Shown here: positions 42,601-50,540 of the stretch, piece by piece
How the letters are laid out: each line of letters begins with the position of its first letter
Position numbering within the stretch: the first letter of the stretch is position 1
NCBI GenBank assembly: GCA_965207025.1
Contig: OZ242258.1
Coordinates: forward strand, 2,356,001-2,420,000
DNA: 64,000 bases
Origin: Bin87 sp034423595
GTDB taxonomy: Bacteria > Chloroflexota > Dehalococcoidia > Lucifugimonadales > UBA3495
Reading direction: 5' to 3'
Position numbers and translations under genes: made by a program
Notes under the pieces: model-generated
Told to the model about the DNA's origin: nothing
The model's input: only the letters and a program-made list of their open reading frames with translations
Databases searched by the model: none

Positions 42601-43301
42601 CGGCATCCGACTCGCGAACCATCCTGGTGGTTGACGACGAGCCTCACATCGTGCGGTTCACTGCGATGAACCTGGAGGTTGAGGGCTTCAGCGTCGCCAC
42701 GGCGAGCAACGGCGTGGAAGCGCTGGAGATACTCCAAGCCAACGACGGCATCGACCTGGTGGTGCTGGACGTGATGATGCCGGGGCTGGACGGATTTGAA
42801 ACGCTGAGGCGTATTCGCGAACGTTCGTCGGTTCCGGTAATTTTCGTAACGGTGCGGGGTGACGAAACCGACCGGGTGGCGGGTCTGGACCTGGGGGCGG
42901 ACGATTATCTGACCAAGCCATTCAGCCCGCGGGAACTGGTGTCGCGGATTCGGGCGCTGTTCCGCCGGATTGAAGCCACGGAACCGCCGCCTTTGAAAGA
43001 AGTGGTGGTTGACGAATGGCTAACGATAGACTTCGACAGAAGCGTAGTGTTCGCGGACGGCAAAGAGATGCGCCTGCGGCCGACGGAGTATCGCCTGCTG
43101 TACCAACTGGTGAATAACGCGGGGCAGCTGCTGAGCCACGATACGTTGCTGGAACGAGTGTGGGGGCCGGAGTACCGGGGGGAGCACCAGTACGTGCGGA
43201 CGTATGTGACGTATCTGCGGCAGAAACTGGAGCAGGATCCTCGCTCGCCGGAGTACATCATGAGCGAGCGCGGGTTGGGCTACCGCTTCAAGGAGCTGTA
43301 G
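42597..43301 (+). CDS. OmpR/PhoB-family response regulator
   Basis: 234-aa regulator. Receiver domain with acidic pocket Asp13/Asp14, phospho-acceptor Asp58 (VVLDVMMPG), Thr85 and Lys107 (DDYLTKPFS). Winged-helix DNA-binding domain from about residue 130 (KEMRLRPTEYRLLYQLVNNAGQLLSHDTLLERVWG). Its ATG overlaps the kinase stop as ATGA at 42597; GTG 42585 and ATG 42591 are alternatives. Should be phosphorylated by the adjacent kinase. Target genes unknown. Confidence 0.95.
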   Translation: MTASDSRTILVVDDEPHIVRFTAMNLEVEGFSVATASNGVEALEILQANDGIDLVVLDVMMPGLDGFETLRRIRERSSVPVIFVTVRGDETDRVAGLDLGADDYLTKPFSPRELVSRIRALFRRIEATEPPPLKEVVVDEWLTIDFDRSVVFADGKEMRLRPTEYRLLYQLVNNAGQLLSHDTLLERVWGPEYRGEHQYVRTYVTYLRQKLEQDPRSPEYIMSERGLGYRFKEL

Positions 43302-43821
43302 AGTCCCGGGCCGCGTTGCGGGCGGCGGCGATTTCCCGGGCGGTTGCCACGGGCATCTCTTCGGTGAGCCGGATGGTGTCCACCCACTTGACGCTGGCAT
43401 AGCAGACTTGTTCCACCATGACCAGCCGGCACGGGCCTCCATGTACAGCGGCCAATGGCGCACCGTTGAGGCGGGTTGCCAGCAATACCTGGGACACGGA
43501 AGAGTCCAAGGGCAAAGTCACTGTGAAGTCAGCGGCAGAAATCGCGGCGTATTTCGCGTTGGGCAGGGGACCGGCGAGATTCAGCAGGACGGACAGGGGG
43601 ACGCCCTCCCAATTTTGATCGGGCACCGACCAGCCCTCCAGACATCTGAAATCGTCGGTGAGGCTCTGCTGGGTGAGGGCAGCCAGATCAGCGCCGGTTA
43701 ACCGGGTTGGGGTTTGGACAAGGCCCTCAATGCTCAAGCCGAGCCAGACCTCGGGGCGGCCGTGATGATCGGTGAAGACGGGCAGGGCGTTCAGTGTATC
43801 TTCGCGTTTGGGATTTGACAT
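43288..43821 (-). CDS. Molybdopterin-dependent oxidoreductase domain protein (sulfite oxidase-like)
   Basis: 177-aa single Mo-binding domain related to sulfite oxidase and YedY/MsrP. Contains DFRCLEGWSVPDQNWEGVPLSVLL with the Cys expected to ligand Mo, and HGGPCRLVMVEQVCYASVKWVDTI. No Tat signal, so it may be cytoplasmic or attach to a partner. ATG 43821 follows GGAGG; a TTG at 43839 is rejected. It overlaps the response regulator tail-to-tail by 14 bases. Substrate unknown. Confidence 0.85.
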   Translation of the reverse strand: MSNPKREDTLNALPVFTDHHGRPEVWLGLSIEGLVQTPTRLTGADLAALTQQSLTDDFRCLEGWSVPDQNWEGVPLSVLLNLAGPLPNAKYAAISAADFTVTLPLDSSVSQVLLATRLNGAPLAAVHGGPCRLVMVEQVCYASVKWVDTIRLTEEMPVATAREIAAARNAARDSTAP

Positions 43822-43848
43822 TTCTCCCTCCAACTTCAATAAAAGAGG

Positions 43849-43914
43849 TCCCCCTCACCCCCGCATCGAGCGCGGGGCAGGCTCCGGCCCTCTCCCGCCC
43901 AGGGGAGAGGGAGC
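43849..43914. repeat. CCCTCACCCC / GGGGAGAGGG repeat, long-loop copy
   Basis: CCCCTCACCCCCGCATCGAG and CTCTCCCGCCCAGGGGAGAG separated by an extra 25-base GC-rich insert. It lies between two minus-strand genes. Confidence 0.8.
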
Positions 43915-43932
43915 TTTCGGGCATCGCCTCGC

Positions 43933-44466
43933 CTAAACCGGAGCGCCTCTGGTCATGGTTACTGCGACGATGACGATCAGGATCATAAGCAAGACGTTGA
44001 CGCGGGCAATCCATACTACGCATTTGCGGAGCAGCGGCAGATAGCCCGGCGGGGTGGCGCCGGCGCGCATTTCATCGAGCAGGCGGCTGGTCAATGGGCC
44101 GATGACGAAGTCGTGGATGACGCTGAGCCAGATCACGATGGCTACCAGGGCAACCTTGACCTGAAGGGTTCCTACGAAATGCCCGCCGAGGCTGAAGAAG
44201 TCGGCAAAGCCGATACCGTATCGGGTGGGCAGGATGTAGAGGCCGGTGGCCACCAGGAGCACGATGCAGATCCATGAGATAAGGCGGAACCGACGGGCGA
44301 TGCTGCCCAGCATATCGGGCGGCGCCGTGGGGGTCTCGGACGGCTGGCCGGGAACGGGGGTGAACCTGCGCAGGACGGGAATGAGCACCAGCGCCAGGAA
44401 CAGGCTGCCGCCGACCCAGATGATGGCGGACGCCAAGTGTATGAAAACGGCTGCTTGATACATCAT
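43933..44466 (-). CDS. CopD-like integral membrane protein
   Basis: 177-aa protein with four predicted helices. Opens MMYQAAVFIHLASAIIWVGGSLFLALVLIP, with the His and W-x-G-G pattern of CopD/DUF2214-type membrane proteins that may handle copper or bind heme. Second helix SWICIVLLVATGLYIL, third VALVAIVIWLSVIHDFVIG, fourth VNVLLMILIVIVAVTM. No cop operon nearby, so function is open. Confidence 0.8.
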   Translation of the reverse strand: MMYQAAVFIHLASAIIWVGGSLFLALVLIPVLRRFTPVPGQPSETPTAPPDMLGSIARRFRLISWICIVLLVATGLYILPTRYGIGFADFFSLGGHFVGTLQVKVALVAIVIWLSVIHDFVIGPLTSRLLDEMRAGATPPGYLPLLRKCVVWIARVNVLLMILIVIVAVTMTRGAPV

Positions 44467-44818
44467 AGAAACCCTGAGCGAATTACGGCTTGCCGGACGG
44501 TATTGTAGATGCCGCCTTACCCACGTTTAGCATACACCAGGGACGGGCTACTGGATTCCCGCTTTCGCGGGGATGACGGATTCATTGCAGGCGATTCACA
44601 CAGCCTGGCATACATCGGTTTTTCGCATCCGCTGATCTTCATGATCTTCATATTGTCGAACCATACTCATGCATCCTTCGACAGGCTCAGGACGAGCGGG
44701 TTGAGCTGAATTTAACAAAGCGCTGAGGTTGAACCGGGAGTAGGTAACGGTTATGCTTGCGTCGTTTGTGAACGCAGGTTGCGCAGCGCCGGTTGGACGC
44801 CGCGATGGGAGATGGAAA
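44467..44818. repeat. About 350-base gap with two repeats
   Basis: Holds a GGATTCCCGC-TTTC-GCGGGGATGACGG hairpin (44551-44578) and a CATCCTTCGACAGGCTCAGG + ACGAGCGGG element (44671-44701). No gene supported; the SDR gene's start is at 44819. Confidence 0.75.
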
Positions 44819-45577
44819 ATGCGCTTGGACGGGAAGATCGCGATTGTCAGCGGGGGCGCTCATGGGATGGGAGCGGTTGAATCCAGGCTATTCGCCAGCG
44901 AAGGCGCGAAGGTGGTCATCGCCGATATTCGTGAAGACGACGGGCGGCAGGTTGAGGCGGAAATCAACGAGGCCGGCGGCGAAAGTATTTTCATACGGAC
45001 GGACGTTACGAGTGAGGACGCTTGGGTCAACGTAATGTCCGAGACCGTGGCCAGGTTTGGACGGGTGGACATCCTGGTGAACAACGCGGGGATCAGCAGC
45101 CGGGCGGTGCCGGACGACGACAGCCTGGAAGCATGGTCCCGGATCATGGACATCAACTCCACCGGGGTTTTCCTGGGAACCAAGCACGCCATCCGGCAGA
45201 TGCAGCAGAACGGCGGCGGGTCGATAGTCAATATTTCGTCAATCGCAGGGCTGGTGGGGATGCTGAGCGGGCATCCCGCCTACAACGCGTCGAAGGGTTC
45301 GGTGCGAATTTTCACCAAAGCGATGGCGGTGAGATACGGGAAGGAAAACATACGGGTAAACTCGGTACACCCCGGGTTCATGCCGCCGATGATGGGAAAC
45401 ATATCTACGGAAGAAGTGCGGGCCGGCAGGGGAGAAATGATTGCAGACCAGGTGCCGATGGGCCGGGAGGGCGAACAGGTGGAGGTGGCCAACGCGGTGC
45501 TGTTCCTGGCCAGCGACGACGCGTCCTACGTCACCGGGGCCGAACTGGTGGTGGACGGCGGATTCACGGCCCGATAG
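44819..45577 (+). CDS. Short-chain dehydrogenase/reductase (SDR)
   Basis: 252-aa classical SDR. Cofactor loop SGGAHGMG (residues 11-18, TGxxxGxG type), NNAG at 88-91, and catalytic Asn113, Ser141, Tyr155 and Lys159 (YNASK). Asp36 (ADIR) favours NAD(H) over NADP(H). C-terminal SDDASYVTGAELVVDGGFTAR is typical. ATG 44819 follows GGGAGA; an upstream ATG at 44753 is rejected. Substrate unknown. Confidence 0.93.
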   Translation: MRLDGKIAIVSGGAHGMGAVESRLFASEGAKVVIADIREDDGRQVEAEINEAGGESIFIRTDVTSEDAWVNVMSETVARFGRVDILVNNAGISSRAVPDDDSLEAWSRIMDINSTGVFLGTKHAIRQMQQNGGGSIVNISSIAGLVGMLSGHPAYNASKGSVRIFTKAMAVRYGKENIRVNSVHPGFMPPMMGNISTEEVRAGRGEMIADQVPMGREGEQVEVANAVLFLASDDASYVTGAELVVDGGFTAR

Positions 45578-45588
45578 CTCGAAAGAAG

Positions 45589-45629
45589 CCCCCTCACCCC
45601 AACCCTCTCCCACGAGGGGAGAGGGAGCG
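45589..45629. repeat. CCCTCACCCC / GGGGAGAGGGAG repeat
   Basis: Clear copy in the short gap after the SDR gene: CCCTCACCCCAACCCTCTCC then CACGAGGGGAGAGGGAG. Confidence 0.88.
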
Positions 45630-45656
45630 TTTACAAATCGACTCAGGAAGCGCGTT

Positions 45657-45929
45657 ATGCCGATAACAGAGGTAACCATTCTCCGCCGATGCGGGCACTG
45701 CCGCCAGGAATTGGGGGAGATGACCGTGAAAAAGGACAATATGCGGCTGATGGTCAGCGATCCGGCCTGGTGTGAACGCTGCGGCGCGGAAACGCCCGAG
45801 ATTCGGGAGATCGCGGGCCGGCAGTCGGCAGTGGAAGCAGAACGGGCCAGCTATCCGGGCAACCCGCCCGTGCTCGATGTGTCGGCCGCCGAGTACCGGC
45901 GCCGGCGGGAAAGAGCTTCGAGCGTTTAG
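45657..45929 (+). CDS. Small zinc-ribbon protein
   Basis: 90-aa protein with two CxxC pairs: RRCGHCRQEL near residue 10 and AWCERCGAET near residue 40, likely one zinc site. The C-terminal half is Arg/Ala-rich and helical. ATG 45657 follows AGGAAG. It lies 44 bases before the SirB1-like gene and may be co-transcribed. Not assigned to a known family. Confidence 0.65.
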   Translation: MPITEVTILRRCGHCRQELGEMTVKKDNMRLMVSDPAWCERCGAETPEIREIAGRQSAVEAERASYPGNPPVLDVSAAEYRRRRERASSV

Positions 45930-45972
45930 CCACCGGAACAGCGTTTCCACACCGGAGCATCACAGGCAAGCC

Positions 45973-46815
45973 ATGAATGCCGACGACGCAATTTTGGAAC
46001 TGGGCAAGCTGGTCGAGTCGCCAGCAGCCGACGAGGTTGGCAGCGATTTCGACCTGGCATTGGGTGCGCTGTTGATAGCATCCACGGATGACTCTAACGT
46101 GGACATTGACGGGGTCATGGAAAATGTGGACCGGATGGCCGCGGCGGCGAGGTCCCGGATACCCGATGACGGGAACGAATTGCAGCAGCTGAACGCCGTT
46201 ACGGACCTGCTGTTCGGAGTGATCGGTCTAGCCGGGAACCGGGACGATTACTACGATCCAAGAAATTCGTACCTGAACCATGTATTGGAGAGGCGGCTGG
46301 GGATTCCAATAACCCTGTCGATTCTGTGCATGGAGGTAGGAAGGCGCGCCGGCGTACCAATTCTGGGAATCGGGATGCCGGGGCATTTCCTGATCCGGCA
46401 CCAGGACGAACCGAATTTCTTCGTGGATTCGTTCAACGGGGGCCTGCTGCTGAGCCAGGACGAGTGCGGCGCGCTGTTGAGGGAATCGGCGGGCGATGCC
46501 GTGAGGCTGGAATCGCATCACCTGAACCCGGTAACGCCGCGGGAAATGCTGGCCCGCATTCTGCGCAACCTGAAAGCGATCTACTGGGACCGGGAGGAGT
46601 TTGACCGTTGCATCACCGCCATAGGCGCGCTGATGGCGGTTCTGCCAGACCGGCCCGAAGAACAGCGGGACCGGGGCGTAGTGCACCTGAAGGCGGGCAA
46701 CCGCCGGGAATCTGCGGAGGATTTCGCGGCGTATATTGAATTAGCCCCCGACGCCGAGGACATCGAAACGGTCCGGAACGCGCTGTCTCGTTTGCGGGAC
46801 AGTCAAGCCCAATAA
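45973..46815 (+). CDS. SirB1/transglutaminase-like family protein with TPR tail
   Basis: 280-aa protein. The central block NSYLNHVLERRLGIPITLSILCMEVGRRAGVPILGIGMPGHFLIRH is the Transglut_core2 (SirB1) signature. The C-terminal about 100 residues (FDRCITAIGALMAVLPDRPEEQRDRGVVHLKAGNRRESAEDFAAYIELAPDAED) resemble TPR repeats. Members are widespread, cytoplasmic and of unclear enzymatic function. ATG 45973 overlaps no other gene. It follows the zinc-ribbon gene. Confidence 0.88.
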   Translation: MNADDAILELGKLVESPAADEVGSDFDLALGALLIASTDDSNVDIDGVMENVDRMAAAARSRIPDDGNELQQLNAVTDLLFGVIGLAGNRDDYYDPRNSYLNHVLERRLGIPITLSILCMEVGRRAGVPILGIGMPGHFLIRHQDEPNFFVDSFNGGLLLSQDECGALLRESAGDAVRLESHHLNPVTPREMLARILRNLKAIYWDREEFDRCITAIGALMAVLPDRPEEQRDRGVVHLKAGNRRESAEDFAAYIELAPDAEDIETVRNALSRLRDSQAQ

Positions 46816-46850
46816 CTGAAAACTCCTATATACAAGGAAGCGACGCGATT

Positions 46851-47462
46851 ATGATTCGCTACGTATTGGTTGGCATCGGCATATTGGCCATAATTCCGGT
46901 GGCCTGGTTCGCCTGGTGGCTGCTCAGCCCGCTGTTCTCGACCACCGAGGTGTACGAGGATTTTCCGAATGCGGCGCGGGCCACAATCCCCGAAGGCATG
47001 ACCATCGAAGAGGTTGAAGTGGCGATGGGGGTGGCAGCCGCCACCGACAGGCCGGCGGATGATGCCATGCCATCGGCTGTAATGGAATCCTCGACTCCGG
47101 CGCAGGACCTGGTGAAAGCGGCCGGGGACTTCCGCGACGCGGACTCATTCCACAAAGGTTCCGGCAACGCCATCATCTACCAATTGAGTTCGGGTGAGCG
47201 CATTCTTCGGCTGGAAGAATTCCGGGTGACCAACGGGCCGGATCTGCGGGTATTGCTGGCGTACACGCCTAATCCGGAAAGTCATGGAGACCTGGCAGAC
47301 GCCGGATACCATGAGCTCGCCAAGCTGAAAGGAAACGTTGGGGCACAAAACTACGAGATTCCCGACGTCGTTTCATTGTCAGACGTTGAAAGCGTGGTCA
47401 TATACTGCAAGCCGTTCCGAGTCGTGTTCAGCGTAGCCACCCTGGCGAAAGTTGAAACGTAA
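46851..47462 (+). CDS. Membrane-anchored DM13-domain protein
   Basis: 203-aa. N-terminal helix about 4-26 (VLVGIGILAIIPVAWFAWWLL) anchors it. A linker leads to a C-terminal DM13 domain: AGDFRDADSFHKGSGNAIIYQL, RILRLEEFRVTNGPDLRVLLAY, ELAKLKGNVGAQNYEIP and VVIYCKPFRVVFSVA. DM13 domains are electron-transfer-linked or redox-associated in animals and bacteria; the conserved Cys is in IYCKPF. Likely faces outside. ATG 46851 follows AAGGAAG. Confidence 0.88.
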   Translation: MIRYVLVGIGILAIIPVAWFAWWLLSPLFSTTEVYEDFPNAARATIPEGMTIEEVEVAMGVAAATDRPADDAMPSAVMESSTPAQDLVKAAGDFRDADSFHKGSGNAIIYQLSSGERILRLEEFRVTNGPDLRVLLAYTPNPESHGDLADAGYHELAKLKGNVGAQNYEIPDVVSLSDVESVVIYCKPFRVVFSVATLAKVET

Positions 47463-47518
47463 CCCGACTTAGCCGGCGTCGGCGGGACGGGCGATCCATC
47501 CCGGTGAGAGGAGATGGT

Positions 47519-49363
47519 ATGGCGTATCTCCCGATTGAGGACTACGGCATAGTCGGCAACATGCGCACCTGCGCCCTGATCGGCGTGAACGGGTCGGTGG
47601 ATTGGTTCTGCTGCCCCAACTTCGATTCGCCGAGCGTATTCGGAGCCGTCCTTGACGACCGGAAAGGCGGCTACTTCAAAATAGCGCCGGAGCTTGGGGA
47701 AGCGCCGGTGCAGAAGCAGGTGTACTGGCCAGCCAGCAACGTGCTGATCACCCGGTTTCTGGCGCAGAGCGGCGTGGCGGAGATCATCGACTTCATGCCG
47801 GTGTCCACGTCGCAGCACCCTCACCAGCATACCGAGCTGATACGACGGGTGAGCTGTGTGCGCGGTGTAGTCCCTTTCATCCTGGAGTGCTACCCAGCCT
47901 TCAATTACGCCCGCGACTCCCACCGAACGGAACTGAACGACCAGGGCGCGGCCTTTATATCAGAGAGTATAGGGCTGCAACTTTCAACCCGAATTATCCT
48001 CGAAAGGGACGGGTCCGGCGTAATTGGGGCGTTCGCGTTGAGCGCCGGGGAATCCGCTACCGTCACGTTGGGCGAACTGGGAGACGACCGGGAGAGTTAT
48101 CATCCGCTCAGTGACGCGGAGAGCGACGCCCTGTTTGAGGAAACTGTCTCCTACTGGCGGAATTGGCTGTCCCAATGCACGTACAAGGGCCGCTGGCGGG
48201 AGATGGTGGAGCGGTCGGCGCTGGCTCTGAAATTGCTGACCTACGAGCCGACCGGAGCGATAATCGCGGCGCCGACGTGCAGCCTGCCCGAAGAACTGGG
48301 CGGCCACCGGAATTGGGATTACCGGTACACGTGGATTCGGGACGCCGCGTTCACGCTGTATGCGTTGTTGCGGATTGGATTCACCAACGAGGCCAGCCGG
48401 TTCATGCACTGGCTGGAAGCCCAGATCGACCCTGACGATGGCGACTGGCGGAACATCCAGATTATGTACGGGATCGACGGTCGCCGGAACCTGGAGGAAG
48501 TTGAGCTGAAACACCTGGATGGGTACCGGGGTTCCAAACCGGTTCGGATCGGGAACGGGGCCGCAGAGCAGTTGCAGCTGGACATCTACGGGGAGTTGAT
48601 GGATTCGGTGTACCTGTTCAACCGGTACGGGGAGCCGATCTCCTACGATTTCTGGACCAAGTTGCGCCAGATGACCAACTGGGTGTGCGACAACTGGAAC
48701 CTGGCGGACGAGGGCATCTGGGAAACTCGCGGAGGGCGGCAACATTTTGTGTATTCCAAGTTGATGTGCTGGGTAATGATGGACCGGGCGGTGAAAATGG
48801 CCGACCTGCGTTCGTTCCCATCTGAGCGGCTGCGCTGGCTGGAAACACGGGACGCGATTTACGAGGAGATCCTGAACAAAGGTTGGAGCGACGAACGCCA
48901 GGCGTTCGTGCAGCACTACGGAAGCGACTCGCTGGACGCATCCAACCTGATCATGCCGCTGGTGTTCTTCATGTCGCCGACGGACCCACGAATGCTGAGC
49001 ACGCTGGACGCCATCAACCGACCGCCGCAACTGGGCGGGCTGGTGTCGGACAGCCTGGTGTATCGGTATAATGCCGAGCAGTTTTCGGACGGACTGGCCG
49101 GGCAGGAAGGCACCTTCAACATGTGCACGTTCTGGCTGGTGGAGGCGCTGACGCGGGCCAGCTGGGGAGGCGACCGGCGACGGTTGGACCAGGCCCGGCT
49201 GATGTTTGAGAAGATGCTCGGATATGCGAACCACCTGGGGTTGTTCGCCGAAGAAACCGGACCCAGCGGGGAAAGCCTGGGTAATTTTCCCCAGGCATTC
49301 ACGCATCTGGCATTGATCAGCTGCGCGTTCAACCTGGATAGGGCGCTGGGAGACGGACAGTAA
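47519..49363 (+). CDS. Glycoside hydrolase family 15 (glucoamylase/trehalase-like) protein
   Basis: 614-aa GH15 protein. N-terminal beta-sandwich begins YLPIEDYGIVGNMRTCALIGVNGSVDWFCCPNFDSPS, typical of bacterial GH15. The (alpha/alpha)6 catalytic barrel shows RNWDYRYTWIRDAAFTLYAL, the likely acid Glu in ADEGIWETRGG and the base Glu in GQEGTFNMCTFWLVEAL. Such enzymes hydrolyse terminal glucose from starch-like chains or trehalose. No signal peptide, so cytoplasmic, consistent with glycogen or trehalose turnover. ATG 47519 follows GAGAGGAG. Confidence 0.93.
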   Translation: MAYLPIEDYGIVGNMRTCALIGVNGSVDWFCCPNFDSPSVFGAVLDDRKGGYFKIAPELGEAPVQKQVYWPASNVLITRFLAQSGVAEIIDFMPVSTSQHPHQHTELIRRVSCVRGVVPFILECYPAFNYARDSHRTELNDQGAAFISESIGLQLSTRIILERDGSGVIGAFALSAGESATVTLGELGDDRESYHPLSDAESDALFEETVSYWRNWLSQCTYKGRWREMVERSALALKLLTYEPTGAIIAAPTCSLPEELGGHRNWDYRYTWIRDAAFTLYALLRIGFTNEASRFMHWLEAQIDPDDGDWRNIQIMYGIDGRRNLEEVELKHLDGYRGSKPVRIGNGAAEQLQLDIYGELMDSVYLFNRYGEPISYDFWTKLRQMTNWVCDNWNLADEGIWETRGGRQHFVYSKLMCWVMMDRAVKMADLRSFPSERLRWLETRDAIYEEILNKGWSDERQAFVQHYGSDSLDASNLIMPLVFFMSPTDPRMLSTLDAINRPPQLGGLVSDSLVYRYNAEQFSDGLAGQEGTFNMCTFWLVEALTRASWGGDRRRLDQARLMFEKMLGYANHLGLFAEETGPSGESLGNFPQAFTHLALISCAFNLDRALGDGQ

Positions 49364-49377
49364 GAAGTAGGGGAGAT

Positions 49378-49413
49378 CCCCCTCACCCCAACCCTCTCCC
49401 ACCGGGGGAGAAG
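49378..49413. repeat. CCCTCACCCC / GGGGGAGAAGGAG repeat
   Basis: CCCCTCACCCCAACCCTCTC then CCACCGGGGGAGAAGGAG, between the GH15 and SMP-30 genes. Confidence 0.85.
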
Positions 49414-49450
49414 GAGCTTTCGGACACCACGAACATAGGAGGCAAGACGT

Positions 49451-50365
49451 ATGCCTGTTGAGCAAGTTTCGCCGGGACTGGAACGAATCCTGGACCTGGA
49501 TCAGGAAGTGGAGTGGCTGGCCAGCGGGTTCGGCGGCGACGGGTCGGCGCTGGGAGTGCCCTGGTGGCCGGCTGAAGGGCCGCTGTGGTGGCAGGAGGGC
49601 GGATACCTGCTGTTCAGCGACATTGGTCAGAACCGGCGGATGCGATACAGCGACGCCGATGGACTGTCAGTGCATCAGACTGAGACCAACGAGGCCAATG
49701 GGCTGGCCCGCGACCCACAGGGTCGGCTGCTGGCCTGCGAACACGCAGCGCGGCGGGTAACCCGGCAGGAAGCGGACGGCAGCATTACGGTGGTGGCGTA
49801 TCAGTACGACGGGAAACGTCTGAACCGGCCCAACGACCTGACGGTAAGATCGGACGGGACAATCTACTTTACGGATCCGTACCGGGACACCTACCCCGGG
49901 ATGGAACTGGGGTTTGCCGGAGTGTACCGGGTATCGCCTGACCTCAACGAGATTGAGTTGCTGGTGAACGACTACGTGGGGCCGAACGGGCTGTGCTTCT
50001 CGCCGGGCGAGAGCATCCTGTACGTCAACGATTCGCGGGTCGGGCTGATCAAAGCGTTTGACGTGAGGACGGACGGCGGGATCGAGAACGGACGGCTGCT
50101 GTGCGTGTTGCAGGACGAACGGCCCGGAGCCCCCGATGGGATGAAGTGCGACCTGGAAGGGAACATCTACGTTACCGGGCCGGGGGGCGTATGGATCCTA
50201 GCAGCGGACGGGCGTCACCTGGGAAGCATCGCGCTGGGCGACGGGAGGCGGGCGACGAACGTGGGATTTGGGGGCGACGACAGGAAGACGCTGTACATCA
50301 CCACGTTTGAGGAGTTGTGCCGCGTGCGGGTGAACATAGCCGGGGTGCCGGCGTTGCGGGGGTAG
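49451..50365 (+). CDS. SMP-30/gluconolactonase-family protein
   Basis: 304-aa propeller protein, distant paralogue of 8142-9074. AEGPLWWQEGGYLLFSDI carries the first metal-ligand Glu, RLNRPNDLTVRSDGTIYFTDPY the Asn-Asp pair, and VGPNGLCFSPGESILYVNDS and PDGMKCDLEGNIYVTGPGGVWI the later conserved residues. Cytoplasmic lactonase activity is inferred. ATG 49451 follows AGGAGGCAAG. Confidence 0.92.
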   Translation: MPVEQVSPGLERILDLDQEVEWLASGFGGDGSALGVPWWPAEGPLWWQEGGYLLFSDIGQNRRMRYSDADGLSVHQTETNEANGLARDPQGRLLACEHAARRVTRQEADGSITVVAYQYDGKRLNRPNDLTVRSDGTIYFTDPYRDTYPGMELGFAGVYRVSPDLNEIELLVNDYVGPNGLCFSPGESILYVNDSRVGLIKAFDVRTDGGIENGRLLCVLQDERPGAPDGMKCDLEGNIYVTGPGGVWILAADGRHLGSIALGDGRRATNVGFGGDDRKTLYITTFEELCRVRVNIAGVPALRG

Positions 50366-50540
50366 GGGTCGTCAGAATCAGGATTCACAGGATTAGATGA
50401 TTTTCAGGATCTGAGCGGGAGCGGGGCGGGTTTGAAACCCGCCCCTACGATTTGGCGGACTCCAAGTTGTGGCGCTGACGGCTCCCCCTCACCCCAGCCC
50501 TCTCCCACAAGGGGAGAGGGAGTATCGTCGAGGTTCCTAA
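50366..50540. repeat. Gap with three repeat elements
   Basis: A CAGAATCAGGATTCACAGGA element (50373-50392), a GGGGCGGGTTT-G-AAACCCGCCCC palindrome followed by TAC (50423-50448), and a CCCTCACCCC / GGGGAGAGGGAG element (50483-50522). No gene between the converging SMP-30 and GMC genes. Confidence 0.85.

Noticed and set aside
47984..49465. 493-codon open frame antisense to the GH15 gene
   Set aside because: Shadow of a strongly supported glycoside hydrolase; it runs through an intergenic repeat at its start.
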